Positions 32,238 to 42,038 of a stretch of DNA of 64,000 nucleotides are shown one piece after another. A model generated the notes under the pieces. It did no database searches. It saw nothing but the letters and a program-made list of their open reading frames with translations, and was not told the origin of the DNA. The stretch lies in assembly GCF_003390395.1 (NCBI RefSeq), contig NZ_QUOV01000001.1, forward strand, positions 4,293,277-4,357,276, written 5' to 3'. Positions within the stretch are counted from its first letter, which is position 1, and each line of letters begins with the position of its first letter. The DNA comes from Thalassotalea euphylliae. Its GTDB lineage: Bacteria > Pseudomonadota > Gammaproteobacteria > Enterobacterales > Alteromonadaceae. Both the position numbers and the translations under genes were made by a program.

Positions 32238-32558
32238 ATGAAACTGCTATATAAAGACCTGCTAACCACGCCAATCGATAAGTTAATTATCAACTCGCTT
32301 GAACAAGCCTTGTATCAGGCGATTGTTGTGATCGACGGCTGTGAACATGTGGTTTGGCAATCAGAACATAAAACGCTAACCACCAGAAATCTCACCAAAA
32401 TGCGTGAACATTTCGAAAAACTCGACATTAAAGAAATTGTGCTTAGGCACGAAAGTGCATACGATGAAATGGTGGGACAACCAACTAAAAACGGCAGCAA
32501 CCGCCTTGAAGTTCCGTTAAGACAAAATCCCTACGCCGTGTTAAAACACCTCCACTAA
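32238..32558 (+). CDS. DUF6482-like small protein
   Basis: 106-residue cytoplasmic protein. The pattern (IVVIDGCEHVVWQ, LRHESAYDEMVGQP, LEVPLRQNPY) resembles the DUF6482 family of marine gammaproteobacteria, which has no known function. It lies 14 bases before a HAD phosphatase gene and is probably co-transcribed with it. Confidence 0.6.
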   Translation: MKLLYKDLLTTPIDKLIINSLEQALYQAIVVIDGCEHVVWQSEHKTLTTRNLTKMREHFEKLDIKEIVLRHESAYDEMVGQPTKNGSNRLEVPLRQNPYAVLKHLH

Positions 32559-32572
32559 AAGAGACAATAAAT

Positions 32573-33421
32573 TTGCGCGCTACTAACCCATTGGTCGTTT
32601 TTGACCTTGATCAGACGTTATTGAACAAACAGTCTCAACTCTCCGCTTACACACTAGCAACGCTACGTGCGCTCGATAACCAAGGCATTCAATATACGAT
32701 CGCCACCGGACGCAGTGATTTGTCGGCAGCACCAGTGATCAAAGAGCATGCTTTCTCGCTTCCCCATATTTACACCAATGGCGTGTTAACTTGGTGTCCC
32801 AATGAAAAACGCTTTAGCTTTAATCATTGTCTTAGCGTGGATGACAGTTTAGCAACGGTCGAAATCATGGCTTCACCGCAATCGACTCCTTTTGTCAGTG
32901 CGTTAGACACTAAGTTGGACGGAAGTGCACACCGATATATTTTTCATGGCACTCTGAAGAATAAAGTAGAGCAAAGTCTGTTGCAGCGTTTAAGCCAGAA
33001 AGGTGGTGTCAGCTTGCTACCAATTGAGCAATGTAAAGGTGACCTGCATGTCACTAACATCAGTATGATTGGGCCAAGCGAAATAATTAAAGAGGCGAAT
33101 AAGAGTATCTCGGCTCAAGCAAATCTCGTTGCCTACTCAGGCCAAGCCTTAGTAGCAGATTATTGTTGGATAGATGTGCACCACGCGGCAGCCAATAAAG
33201 GCTCTGCGGTACTAGCGCTAAAAAATCAACTAGGCGCAGATAGCATTATCTGCTTTGGCGATAGCGACAATGACACCAGCATGTTTGAAATTGCCGATGA
33301 ATGTTATGCGCCAGAAAATGCTAAAGCCCATATAAAATCGGCATCAACCGCAATTATTGGTCATCACGACGACGACGGTGTCGCTAAATTCTTGCGCGAA
33401 CGATTTAGTCTTTCACTTTAA
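32573..33421 (+). CDS. HAD-superfamily Cof-type phosphatase
   Basis: 282-residue hydrolase of the Cof/YidA type, which dephosphorylates sugar phosphates or cofactors such as pyridoxal phosphate or FMN; substrate unknown here. Motif I is DLDQTLLN (nucleophile Asp, about residue 11), motif II ATGRS, and motif IV FGDSDNDTSMF. A Cof-type C2 cap lies between. The apparent start is TTG with AAGAGA upstream; no ATG lies at the right place before the motif I strand. Followed by a strong terminator. Confidence 0.82.
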   Translation: MRATNPLVVFDLDQTLLNKQSQLSAYTLATLRALDNQGIQYTIATGRSDLSAAPVIKEHAFSLPHIYTNGVLTWCPNEKRFSFNHCLSVDDSLATVEIMASPQSTPFVSALDTKLDGSAHRYIFHGTLKNKVEQSLLQRLSQKGGVSLLPIEQCKGDLHVTNISMIGPSEIIKEANKSISAQANLVAYSGQALVADYCWIDVHHAAANKGSAVLALKNQLGADSIICFGDSDNDTSMFEIADECYAPENAKAHIKSASTAIIGHHDDDGVAKFLRERFSLSL

Positions 33422-33450
33422 GCTAAAAGGACAACTCAAAAATAGAAATA

Positions 33451-33485
33451 AAAAAGCGACTAGCTCTATGAGCAGTCGCTTTTTT
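33451..33485 (+). terminator. Rho-independent terminator of the HAD phosphatase gene
   Basis: Stem AAAAAGCGACT / AGTCGCTTTTT with a 12-base loop and a long T-run on the plus strand. Its A-rich left arm may also serve the convergent glmS gene. Confidence 0.85.
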
Positions 33486-33519
33486 TTCTTTAAATTGCAG
33501 TCGAACTCGTTCTACTTTC

Positions 33520-33585
33520 TAAAAAAGTATAACTTCAGCAGATAAAATTACTCTACCGTTACCGATTTCGCCAGATTACGCGGCT
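33520..33585. other. attTn7 site, unoccupied
   Basis: The 3' end of glmS encodes [13 protein letters not shown], the conserved C-terminus whose coding sequence is recognised by Tn7 TnsD. Tn7 inserts about 25 bp beyond the stop codon, here near 33523. Only an AT-rich spacer and a terminator lie there, so the site is empty in this strain. The site is inferred from glmS conservation. Confidence 0.6.
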
Positions 33586-35380
33586 GATCAACATCCGTCC
33601 CTTTAATTATCGCCACATAGTAAGAAAGCAGCTGTAGTGGCAAGGTGTAAACGATTGGCGCAATCATATCGTCGCAGTGCGGCACGTTAATCACTTTCAT
33701 TGTATCGTCGCTGTCAAATTTGGCGGCGCTATCGGCAAATACATACATTAAACCGCCACGAGCGCGCACTTCTTCAACATTTGATTTTAACTTTTCGATT
33801 AAGTCATTCTTTGGCGCCACCACAATTACTGGCATTTCGGCATCGATTAACGCCAATGGGCCATGCTTTAATTCACCAGCGGCATATGCTTCAGCATGGA
33901 TATAAGAAATTTCTTTTAACTTAAGCGCACCTTCCATCGCGATCGGGTACTGATCGCCACGGCCAAGGAACAATGAGTGATTTTTATCGGCAAAGTCTTC
34001 CGCTAAATCTTCAATTTCGTCCGCTAAGGCAAAAGTTTCTTCAATTTTATTCGGTAGGGTCGTTAACGCTTGTGCCATCGCGTGCTGATCCGCTTCACTC
34101 ATACCGTGATGCTTACCCAGCGCCAATGTCATCATCATCAAACCAACCAGTTGGGTAGTAAACGCTTTGGTTGACGCTACGCCAATTTCTGCGCCCGCTT
34201 TAGTCATAAACGCTAAATCAGACTCACGCACTAAACTCGACCCTGGCACGTTACATATAGTTAAGCTAGCGCGATACCCAAGCTCTTTAGCTAAACGAAG
34301 CGCCGCTAGCGTATCCGCAGTCTCGCCCGATTGTGAAATCGTCACTAATAGCGCATTTCTTTGCACATGAGACTTACGATAGCGGAACTCGCTGGCAATC
34401 TCGACATTACACGACACGCCGGCATGAGCTTCTAACCAGTAGCGCGCCACCATGCCTGAATGGTAGCTGGTACCACAGGCAATAATTTGCACATGTTCGA
34501 TATCACGGAAGATTTCATCTGCGCCAGCGCCAAAGGTATCAATATTAAGCTCACCACCTAACAAACGACCTTCTAGCGAGTTGCGAATTGCCTTTGGCTG
34601 CTCGTAAATCTCTTTCAGCATATAATGGCGATATTCGCCCTTGTCACCGGCATCGTGGCTAACTTCCGACTCTTTGGCTTCACGAATAACAGGCCTGCCA
34701 TCGACATCAAAAACATTCACTTCAAAGCGAGTAACTTCTGCCACATCACCTTCTTCGAGGAAAGCAAACTTACGTGTTACAGGCAGTAAGGCCATCATGT
34801 CAGAAGCAATAAAGTTCTCACCTAAGCCATAACCAATCACCAACGGACTGCCTGAGCGAGCAACAACCACACGCTCAATATCACGCGTGTCTAAAATTAC
34901 CGTGCCGTAGGCACCTTCAAGTTGCTTAACGGCAGTTTGTACTGCCGCTAACAAACTATTCGCTGATTTCAGCTCATGGTGTACTAAGTGCGCGATCACT
35001 TCGGTATCGGTTTCGGTTACGAACTCATAACCTTTTGCTTGCAGTTCAGTGCGTAATTCTTGATGATTCTCAATAATGCCATTGTGCACCACGGCAATCG
35101 TGTCTGACGAAACATGCGGGTGAGCATTGTTCTCGCTCGGCGCGCCATGAGTCGCCCAACGGGTGTGCGCAATACCGGTACCGCCGGTTAGCGGTGTTTC
35201 ATTAATCGCGTCAGCCAAGGCTTGTACTTTACCTAAGCGACGGACACGTTGTAGATGATTATTACTATCAACCACAGCTACGCCAGCGGAATCATAACCG
35301 CGATATTCGAGGCGTTTTAAGCCTTCAACTAAGATTTCTGCTACATCTCGCTGTGCTACTGCACCTACAATGCCACACAT
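33548..35380 (-). CDS. glmS: Glutamine-fructose-6-phosphate aminotransferase (GlmS)
   Basis: Makes glucosamine-6-phosphate from fructose-6-phosphate and glutamine, committing carbon to peptidoglycan and lipopolysaccharide. The start at 35380 is fixed by the need for the catalytic cysteine directly after Met (MCGIVGAVA); it gives 610 residues, close to E. coli (609). The N-terminal glutaminase domain (about 1-240) has HTRWATHG and the C-terminal half has two SIS isomerase domains ([20 protein letters not shown]). It begins 11 bases after the DeoR regulator stop. Unlike E. coli, glmU is not adjacent but lies about 4 kb away. Confidence 0.97.
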   Translation of the reverse strand: MCGIVGAVAQRDVAEILVEGLKRLEYRGYDSAGVAVVDSNNHLQRVRRLGKVQALADAINETPLTGGTGIAHTRWATHGAPSENNAHPHVSSDTIAVVHNGIIENHQELRTELQAKGYEFVTETDTEVIAHLVHHELKSANSLLAAVQTAVKQLEGAYGTVILDTRDIERVVVARSGSPLVIGYGLGENFIASDMMALLPVTRKFAFLEEGDVAEVTRFEVNVFDVDGRPVIREAKESEVSHDAGDKGEYRHYMLKEIYEQPKAIRNSLEGRLLGGELNIDTFGAGADEIFRDIEHVQIIACGTSYHSGMVARYWLEAHAGVSCNVEIASEFRYRKSHVQRNALLVTISQSGETADTLAALRLAKELGYRASLTICNVPGSSLVRESDLAFMTKAGAEIGVASTKAFTTQLVGLMMMTLALGKHHGMSEADQHAMAQALTTLPNKIEETFALADEIEDLAEDFADKNHSLFLGRGDQYPIAMEGALKLKEISYIHAEAYAAGELKHGPLALIDAEMPVIVVAPKNDLIEKLKSNVEEVRARGGLMYVFADSAAKFDSDDTMKVINVPHCDDMIAPIVYTLPLQLLSYYVAIIKGTDVDQPRNLAKSVTVE

Positions 35381-35391
35381 ATTTAATATCC

Positions 35392-36159
35392 TTAATTGTT
35401 GCTGGCGCAAATTACCTTTACGCCTTTTGCTGTTAATGCTTGCTCTACTGCTACCGACAAGCCCTCGTCAGTGATCAGCGTATTAATTTGTTGCCAATCA
35501 AGTTCTAGATTGGGGATCCGCCGCCCGATTTTTTCTGACTCCACCATGACAATCACTTCACGTGCGACACTCGCCATGGTTTTGCTTAAACCCACTAGCT
35601 CGTTAAAGGTTGTGGTGCCGCGACCAATATCGATACCGTCAGCACCGATAAACAACTGATCAAAATCGTAAGACTTTAGCACTTGCTCTGCCACTTGCCC
35701 TTGGAATGACTCTGAGGTGGGATCCCAAGTCCCTCCGGTCATCAATAATGTTGGCTCATTTTCTAATTCGTTTAGTTGCCCAGCCACTTTAAGTGAATTG
35801 GTCATCACTACTAAGCCTTTTTTATCACTTAAATGATTCACCACAGTTGATGTCGTGCGGCCACTGTCGATAACAATGCGGTAGTGATCTTTAATAAGCT
35901 TTGCCGCCGCTTTGCCAATTTGTTCTTTCTGCACAGAGAGCTGTGCCGAGCCCGATTCAACAATTTCTTTCGGTAGGGCGATTGCCCCGCCATAACGGCG
36001 TAATAACAAGCCACTTTTTTCTAAAGCGGCTAAATCCTTTCGAATCGTAACCTCTGAAGTTTCAAATCGCTTTGCTAGCATATCAACACTAACTTCACCG
36101 TGGCTATTCAGTTCACTAATAATAATATGACGGCGCTGTTGAGTATTTCTTTTGGACAT
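35392..36159 (-). CDS. glmR: DeoR/GlpR family regulator, probably of glmS
   Basis: 255-residue transcription regulator with an N-terminal DeoR helix-turn-helix ([37 protein letters not shown], about 20-57) and a C-terminal sugar-phosphate sensor domain ([28 protein letters not shown]). Placed immediately before glmS on the same strand, like the DeoR-type GlmR of Pseudomonas aeruginosa, so control of glmS by amino-sugar phosphate is the likely role. The symbol is by context, not by direct evidence. Confidence 0.82.
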   Translation of the reverse strand: MSKRNTQQRRHIIISELNSHGEVSVDMLAKRFETSEVTIRKDLAALEKSGLLLRRYGGAIALPKEIVESGSAQLSVQKEQIGKAAAKLIKDHYRIVIDSGRTTSTVVNHLSDKKGLVVMTNSLKVAGQLNELENEPTLLMTGGTWDPTSESFQGQVAEQVLKSYDFDQLFIGADGIDIGRGTTTFNELVGLSKTMASVAREVIVMVESEKIGRRIPNLELDWQQINTLITDEGLSVAVEQALTAKGVKVICASNN

Positions 36160-36370
36160 AAAGTTTTAAAGGATAAAATTAGAGTAATACAAAGCAATAA
36201 GTTTCGTTTCGAAAGAATTATAGTAACAAACAAAACATTGTCAAATTGATAAGTGTTCAAAAAGCCCACGCTAAGTTATGTTTTTGTTAGATCACATCGC
36301 TTTTACTGGCTTTTCACGCAACGCCAAGGTAAAACGGAGCTTTTCCGTAGCCACTTTGTTTACAATCAGT

Positions 36371-37525
36371 ATGTTTCGACTATTTCTTACGTTTATCTTA
36401 TTAACACTGCTTACCAGCTGTAAGGTAACACCGAATCTATCTTCACCTGCCCATGTCGAAAAACTGGTCAAGCAAATTAAAACAAATCCTGAGAATATTC
36501 CTGCTATTGCTAAACAAGCAGAGCAAAGCCATCAGGCGATTAAATATGACGTAGCGAAAATCAAACAAGCGCTAGCAGAGCTGGAGCAGTTTGTAGAAAA
36601 GCAATGGGGGAAGGGCAATAGCGAACTACCAAGCACGCGCAAGTACGTAAAGTACAGTAACGATTATCAGGCCAGAGCCATTATCGATTTCACCAAAGGC
36701 TCGGTCACTGTTGAAACCGTCGCTACGAAGCAGCCGCTTGCAATGCTAAAGCAAGCGGTTGTCACGACCTTACTGACGCCTGCAGATCCCGCAAATACGG
36801 ATATTTTTTCAAGTGACGCGCCGAAACTAGGCGCCACGCCTTTTCTGTATCGTCAAGTTATTGATACTGATAAAAAACCCATTCGCTACCAATGGCGGGC
36901 AGGGCGCTTCGCCGATTACTTAGTCAAACAAAGGCTGATCAAAAAGCGCTTAGGTAAAAAGCCACTGCACCAAGTGAACTTCACTTTGGTTACCGATCAC
37001 CAGAAATTGCGCAAGCACCAATTTAGCGACTATGTGATCGCGGCATCGAAAAAGTACCAGATTGCGCCTTCACTGATTTACGCCATTATTGAAACAGAAA
37101 GTAGCTTTAATCCATTCGCGGTCAGTCACGCTAACGCCTATGGGCTAATGCAAGTGGTTCCTGCGACAGCAGGCCGTGACGTTTATCAAAAAATTAAACG
37201 TAAACCCGGCCAACCAAGTAAGCAAATACTGTTTAATCCGGCACAAAATATTGATATCGGCACTGCTTATTTGTCGATTCTTGACGATAGATATTTACAG
37301 AAGGTCACCAATAGTAAAAGTAAGCATTACGCCATCATCTCTGCTTACAATGGTGGTACTGGCAATGTGTTGAAAACCTTTCACAGTAATCGCAATACCG
37401 CGTTTAGCCGCATTAATCAGTTAGAAAGCAAGTCTGTTTACTGGGCACTTACCAATAAGCACCCAAGAGCAGAATCGCGTAACTATTTGAAAAAAGTGAC
37501 CAGTCGCGAGCCAAAATATCAGTAA
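36371..37525 (+). CDS. mltC: Lytic murein transglycosylase, MltC-like lipoprotein
   Basis: Outer-membrane lipoprotein that cleaves peptidoglycan glycan strands with formation of 1,6-anhydromuramic acid. The start at 36371 gives a proper lipoprotein signal (MFRLFLTFILLTLLTSC), with the lipobox Cys at residue 17. It is preferred over 36278, which would add 31 residues before the signal. An N-terminal MltC-type domain (about 50-220) precedes the SLT domain with the catalytic Glu in IIETESSFNP, then AYGLMQVVPATAGRDVY and AYNGGTGNV. The two-domain layout supports MltC over other Slt enzymes. Confidence 0.88.
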   Translation: MFRLFLTFILLTLLTSCKVTPNLSSPAHVEKLVKQIKTNPENIPAIAKQAEQSHQAIKYDVAKIKQALAELEQFVEKQWGKGNSELPSTRKYVKYSNDYQARAIIDFTKGSVTVETVATKQPLAMLKQAVVTTLLTPADPANTDIFSSDAPKLGATPFLYRQVIDTDKKPIRYQWRAGRFADYLVKQRLIKKRLGKKPLHQVNFTLVTDHQKLRKHQFSDYVIAASKKYQIAPSLIYAIIETESSFNPFAVSHANAYGLMQVVPATAGRDVYQKIKRKPGQPSKQILFNPAQNIDIGTAYLSILDDRYLQKVTNSKSKHYAIISAYNGGTGNVLKTFHSNRNTAFSRINQLESKSVYWALTNKHPRAESRNYLKKVTSREPKYQ

Positions 37526-37631
37526 AGCCAATGAATATTGTGGCTAGCTAGTTTTTAACCAATCTTTGTATGCTAATCTTTCGTAATTAAGTAATATTAA
37601 TATTACAAATTAAAAAATAATAACGACGAAG

Positions 37632-38972
37632 ATGATGATTAAACCCATACGCACAACACTATTGTTTTTATTTCCTAGTCTATTAATGTCGTTTACGACA
37701 CTGGCAAACGTTAATGCTACGCTTGGTAAGGCTTTAGCTAAACCAATAATAAACTACAGTGCTGAACAGTTATTTACTAATCAGCCAAGTGTAATGCCTA
37801 AGTTGGCAACATCAGGACAATATACGGTAGGTGTTATCACCGATCGCATCGTTAATAAAACAGCATTTGATCATACGGATTTTGATGGTACTTACGAACG
37901 CCCCTTAACGATAGAGTTGTGGTATCCCGCCGAAGAAAGTACCAATGGCAATCGGGCCACCTATAAAGCAGTAACACGTTTACATAAGCCATTTGAACTA
38001 CAAGGAAATGCTTACCGCGATATTGCGCCTTTAACACAAGGTAGCTTTCCTTTTATTGTGCTTTCACATGGCTACACGGGCGATCGTACCATTATGTTTT
38101 ATTTGGCCGAGCACTTGGCCAGCCATGGTTATGTGGTTGCTAGTATCGACCATACCGACTCGACTACGAAAGAAATAGACATTGTTAACGCTGCAACTGC
38201 TGGCTTTGTTTCTACCTTGCTACATCGCAGCCGTGATCAGCAATTTGTTTTAGATCATTACCGCCATCAGCGCAGTGAGATTAGTAAAATTAGCGACTTC
38301 AAGCGCGCCGGTGTCATTGGCTATTCCATGGGCGGCTATGGCGCGATCAATACAGTAGGTGGCTGTTATGACATTAAACCCGATAGCTTAACGGCATTAG
38401 GGTTTAATGAGCAACAAGCCAAAGCGCTAGCACCGACTTTTAGTTTTTGTAATGCAGGTGAAGAAAAACCAGATACCAGCTGGCAAGCTATGGTCGCGTT
38501 TGCGCCTTGGGGCCAAGAGCTAAACCTACATAGCTCAGCAGCGCTTAATAAGCTGAAAGTGCCAAGCTTATACGTTGCTGGTGATCAAGACGATATTTCA
38601 GGCTTTGAATATGGCGTGAGAAAACTCTTTCAGCAAACCAGTTCGCAAGATAACTACCTGCTGGTCTACAACAATGCACGACACAATATTGCACCGCATC
38701 CTGCGCCTAAAATCGCGTATCAAGACGATATAGATTTAGGTCATTATTTTGAGCCCAGTTGGAGTAGTGAACAACTCACCCGTTTTAATCGTCACTTTGT
38801 CTTAGCGTTTCTAGATTGTCATCTAAAGAAAGTTAAATGTGAGTACTTACCCACTACAAAATCATCAACACAAAAGAAATTAGATAGAGAGACCTACAGT
38901 GAGGCTTGGCCTGGTATACCACATCGCTGGGCAACCGGTATTGAGTTTTATCGTGCTCAATCAGGAAAGTAA
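37632..38972 (+). CDS. Secreted alpha/beta hydrolase, dienelactone hydrolase/PAF-acetylhydrolase-like
   Basis: 446-residue exported hydrolase. Signal peptide about 1-25 (cleavage near TLA-NVN). The alpha/beta-hydrolase core has an oxyanion strand region FPFIVLSHGYTGDRT, the nucleophile elbow GYSMGG (Ser, about residue 236), an acid in YVAGDQDDISGFEYG and a late His in NNARHNIAP. The long N-terminal part with DRPL-like ELWYPAEE motif resembles PAF-acetylhydrolase-like esterases. Substrate unknown. Stands alone between mltC and a terminator. Confidence 0.8.
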   Translation: MMIKPIRTTLLFLFPSLLMSFTTLANVNATLGKALAKPIINYSAEQLFTNQPSVMPKLATSGQYTVGVITDRIVNKTAFDHTDFDGTYERPLTIELWYPAEESTNGNRATYKAVTRLHKPFELQGNAYRDIAPLTQGSFPFIVLSHGYTGDRTIMFYLAEHLASHGYVVASIDHTDSTTKEIDIVNAATAGFVSTLLHRSRDQQFVLDHYRHQRSEISKISDFKRAGVIGYSMGGYGAINTVGGCYDIKPDSLTALGFNEQQAKALAPTFSFCNAGEEKPDTSWQAMVAFAPWGQELNLHSSAALNKLKVPSLYVAGDQDDISGFEYGVRKLFQQTSSQDNYLLVYNNARHNIAPHPAPKIAYQDDIDLGHYFEPSWSSEQLTRFNRHFVLAFLDCHLKKVKCEYLPTTKSSTQKKLDRETYSEAWPGIPHRWATGIEFYRAQSGK

Positions 38973-39013
38973 CCATGCCAAAAAGCTGAGCAAAATAATC
39001 CAGTGATTAAACG

Positions 39014-39040
39014 ACAAAGGGAGCTAAATGCTCCCTTTGT
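39014..39040. terminator. Bidirectional terminator between hydrolase and glmU genes
   Basis: A perfect 11-bp stem (ACAAAGGGAGC / GCTCCCTTTGT) with loop TAAAT lies between the convergent genes. T-runs are short on both strands. Confidence 0.7.
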
Positions 39041-39076
39041 TAACATAAGACTGAGCCTTTTAAACTAGGCGTAACA

Positions 39077-40438
39077 TTAGTCTTTTTTAGTTGGACGTTG
39101 CCAACCTTTGATATTGCGCTGTTTACCGCGAGCAACACCAAGCTCATTAGCATCTACATCTTTAACAATAACGGAGCCTGCTGCTGTTGTTGCCATCTCA
39201 CCCACAGTAACTGGCGCCACTAAGGATGCGTTTGAGCCAATAAAAGCGCCATCACCGATACGTGTTTTCGATTTATTAACGCCATCGTAGTTACAGGTAA
39301 TGGTACCGGCACCAATATTGGCTTTACTGCCCACTTCAGCATCGCCAAGATACGTTAAGTGACCTGCTTTAGCACCTTCACCCAACACAGACTTTTTCAT
39401 TTCTACAAAATTGCCCACATGTGCATCGCGCTTAAGCTCAGAGCCCGGGCGAATGCGAGCAAATGGACCAGCAGAAGCAAGCTCACCAATGATGGCATCT
39501 TCGATGATGGTATTTGGCTTTATTTCCGCCCCTTTACCTATTTTGCAGTTCTTTAAAATACAGTTAGCGCCAATCGTTACATCGTCGGCAAGCTCTACTT
39601 GGCCTTCAAAAATGCAGTTAATATCGATTTTAACTTCTTGCCCCACCAATAGCTCGCCGCGCACATCAATACGGGCAGGATCACGTAAGCTTGCGCCAGC
39701 AATCATCAGTTGCTCGGCTTTTCGTTGTTGATAAGCACGCTCAAGCGCCGCTAATTGCACACGATTATTTGCACCTTCCACTTCAATTTCAGTTTCCGGG
39801 TGAGCAGTAGCAATTTGTTTACCTTCGCCGTGAGCCATCGCGATAATATCCGTTAGATAGTATTCGCCTTGCGCATTGTCATTGGAAAGGTTGCTTAACC
39901 AGCGTTTTAAGTCACCACCATTGGCTAATAAAATCCCAGTGTTACACTCGTTAATGGTTAATTGCTCTGGGCTGGCATCTTTTTGCTCGACTATACCCAC
40001 AACAGATTCACCATCACGAATGATTCGTCCATAGCCAGTGGGATCGCAGAGCTTAACTGTTAATAACGCCATACCTTCAACCGGTTTTGCTGCGACCAAT
40101 TGCTGCAAGGTTGAAACTTTCGTTAGCGGGACATCACCGTAAAGTACTAAAACATCTTCGTCGTCTTTGAGGTGAGGTGAGGCCATATCAACCGCATGAC
40201 CAGTACCTAACTGCTCTTTCTGTTCAACAAAGGTAAGATCATCACCTGAAATTTGTGCCTTTAAAACATCGCCACCAAAACCATAAACCAGATAGATATT
40301 TTCGGCATTCACACGGCGCGCCGCATCGATGACATGACCCACCATAGGCTTATGAGCAACGGGGTGTAACACTTTGGGTAGAGAAGAGCGCATACGAGTA
40401 CCTTTACCCGCAGCTAAAATTACAACAGAAAGAGACAT
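39077..40438 (-). CDS. glmU: Bifunctional GlmU (N-acetyltransferase / uridyltransferase)
   Basis: Makes UDP-N-acetylglucosamine from glucosamine-1-phosphate in two steps. The 453-residue protein (E. coli 456) has the N-terminal nucleotidyltransferase motif [20 protein letters not shown] (about 7-26) and Asp residues in VLYGDVPL, then a C-terminal left-handed beta-helix of hexapeptide repeats (about 250-440) with the acetyltransferase His in [12 protein letters not shown]. It lies a few genes downstream of the atp operon, as in E. coli, but is separated from it by three genes and from glmS by two. Confidence 0.97.
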   Translation of the reverse strand: MSLSVVILAAGKGTRMRSSLPKVLHPVAHKPMVGHVIDAARRVNAENIYLVYGFGGDVLKAQISGDDLTFVEQKEQLGTGHAVDMASPHLKDDEDVLVLYGDVPLTKVSTLQQLVAAKPVEGMALLTVKLCDPTGYGRIIRDGESVVGIVEQKDASPEQLTINECNTGILLANGGDLKRWLSNLSNDNAQGEYYLTDIIAMAHGEGKQIATAHPETEIEVEGANNRVQLAALERAYQQRKAEQLMIAGASLRDPARIDVRGELLVGQEVKIDINCIFEGQVELADDVTIGANCILKNCKIGKGAEIKPNTIIEDAIIGELASAGPFARIRPGSELKRDAHVGNFVEMKKSVLGEGAKAGHLTYLGDAEVGSKANIGAGTITCNYDGVNKSKTRIGDGAFIGSNASLVAPVTVGEMATTAAGSVIVKDVDANELGVARGKQRNIKGWQRPTKKD

Positions 40439-40569
40439 GATTAATCCATTAATGTTAAAGCGAACTAAATAAGACTAGCGCTATTGTACTGAGTTTTACT
40501 CCAAGTGGTAGCGATAAACTGTTAAGTAAATGTGATAGCGGTGTTTTGCGTCGAACGGCTAGCGAGTAA

Positions 40570-41151
40570 TTATAACTGATCGGTTTTTATTGCTTTTGCA
40601 TACGCCTCAACATCTTGCTTGGAAGTATTACGGCCGCGCAGCGTAAACAAAGCATTATTGTTGACCACAAAAATAAGTTCAATGTTGTTACCGTTTTGCT
40701 CATACATGGCATTGTTGCCATTGATTTTAGTTAGCCGTTTACCACTCATAGTGATCATGGCAGGATTGTTAAACATCGCCAACATAGTTTGCAGCATTGG
40801 CGAATCCACCATAAGTTCTATCTCGACTGACTGATTATCTTTGGTATACCTGCGGTTCGCGGAAATGCCACCGCCCATCATCATAGCGCCCGCTATTTGT
40901 GATTCAGCTTGATCTGCTTGCCAGCCTGACAATGGCTCAGGGAAAATATTAACGATATTGTCTGCTTTTTGCTGCTGTAATAGAGAAGTGGCATATTGCA
41001 GTTGAGAGATGGCGTCTTTATATTCACCTTTCTGGTAATGATTTAATGCGCTATCTATAGCTTCTTTGATTTCGTCAGCACTGACTTTATCGCTTGTTAA
41101 AGTAGTGATAATCAGCACAGTGCTAACTGCTAGTGTTCTAATAGACATCAT
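40570..41151 (-). CDS. Secreted protein of unknown function with TPR-like start
   Basis: 193 residues with a signal peptide (cleavage near VSA-DEI, about residue 25). The mature N-terminus (AIDSALNHYQKGEYKDAISQLQYATSLL) resembles one tetratricopeptide repeat. The rest has a Met/Gly-rich segment (AGAMMMGGGISANRRYTKD) and beta-type strands (SVEIELMV, NNIELIFVVNNNALFTLRGR). No named family recognised. A second in-frame ATG is the next codon but one. Its position just upstream of glmU may mean co-transcription, but a 131-base gap separates them. Confidence 0.65.
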   Translation of the reverse strand: MMSIRTLAVSTVLIITTLTSDKVSADEIKEAIDSALNHYQKGEYKDAISQLQYATSLLQQQKADNIVNIFPEPLSGWQADQAESQIAGAMMMGGGISANRRYTKDNQSVEIELMVDSPMLQTMLAMFNNPAMITMSGKRLTKINGNNAMYEQNGNNIELIFVVNNNALFTLRGRNTSKQDVEAYAKAIKTDQL

Positions 41152-41241
41152 TCCCTTGCTCGCTCGCTAAGTGATGAGATGCAGTTAATTATAGAAAACA
41201 GCTATCAATTTGCTTTGTTTTGTTTAGTTTTGAGCACAAAA

Positions 41242-41266
41242 AAGCGATGCTTAAATTGCATCGCTT
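41242..41266 (-). terminator. Rho-independent terminator of the ODP / chemotaxis-like pair
   Basis: A 9-bp stem (AAGCGATGC / GCATCGCTT) with a 7-base loop is followed on the minus strand by six T residues. It lies about 30 bases past the stop of the di-iron protein gene. Confidence 0.88.
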
Positions 41267-41294
41267 CCAATAGTAAAGGTCATATTACACTGTG

Positions 41295-42038
41295 CTAAGT
41301 CTTGTTGGCCAGTGCTGTTCCTACTTCCAGTTTATAGAACCAATCAAGAAAACGTTTAACGTCGTCTCCCTTAAAAATTCGCCCATGTTGTGGGCACATC
41401 ATATCTATTTCAAGCTTACTAACTCGTTCAACCCAGTCATTTTTGGCGCGATTAGAGGGCATCCAACGTTGATGGAACATGGTCATTTTCTGGCAATGTT
41501 CGTCAAAGTTTTCCACATACAGCGGTGCGTCAGCGCCTTCGATGGCTGCACCAATATCACCAGACATTAAAATTTTCGCTTCTTCATCGTAAACATTAAA
41601 GTTACCTGAGGAATGAAGATAATGTGCAGGAATAAACGTTAAGTTGGCGTCATCAATACGCAATGGATAGCCTTCATCAGGAATCGGGCTATATTCAATA
41701 TTGTCCATGCCAAAGTGGCGGATAAAACCTTCCCACAACCAAGGAGAATGCAACGTTGCATCAGGCAACGCTTGATCCCACAAACCCAGCGATGAAATGA
41801 TGTCAGGATCCTGATGCGAAGCAAATAAATGAGTAATTTTTTCAATCGGTACATGTTTAACGATTGCAGCTAACATCACCGAGAACAACTCGATCCCTCC
41901 TGGGTCCATCAGTAATGCATTATTCTTTGTAACCACCATATACTGATTAGTATCAATAATTTTATTTGGCTTTTCTGGATCACGACCAAAAACCAGCCAC
42001 TGGTGGTGTTTACTTTCGAAAATTTTATACGTTTGCAT
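41295..42038 (-). CDS. ODP-type (oxygen-binding di-iron) metallo-beta-lactamase-fold protein
   Basis: 247-residue protein of the metallo-beta-lactamase fold, ODP branch, related to the di-iron domain of flavodiiron proteins such as FprA. All six metal-ligand positions are filled with the expected spacing: H75-x-D77-x-D79 (ASHQDPDI), H142 (YLHSSGNF), D161 (SGDIG) and H218 (PQHG). The flavodoxin domain of true flavodiiron enzymes is absent, so it is less likely to be a stand-alone O2 or NO reductase and may be a sensor. It overlaps the upstream chemoreceptor-like gene by 14 bases, implying translational coupling. No signal peptide. Confidence 0.82.
   Translation of the reverse strand: MQTYKIFESKHHQWLVFGRDPEKPNKIIDTNQYMVVTKNNALLMDPGGIELFSVMLAAIVKHVPIEKITHLFASHQDPDIISSLGLWDQALPDATLHSPWLWEGFIRHFGMDNIEYSPIPDEGYPLRIDDANLTFIPAHYLHSSGNFNVYDEEAKILMSGDIGAAIEGADAPLYVENFDEHCQKMTMFHQRWMPSNRAKNDWVERVSKLEIDMMCPQHGRIFKGDDVKRFLDWFYKLEVGTALANKT

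Noticed and set aside
36278..36370. N-terminal extension of the MltC-like protein
   Set aside because: It would place 31 residues before a clear lipoprotein signal peptide; the internal ATG is the better start.
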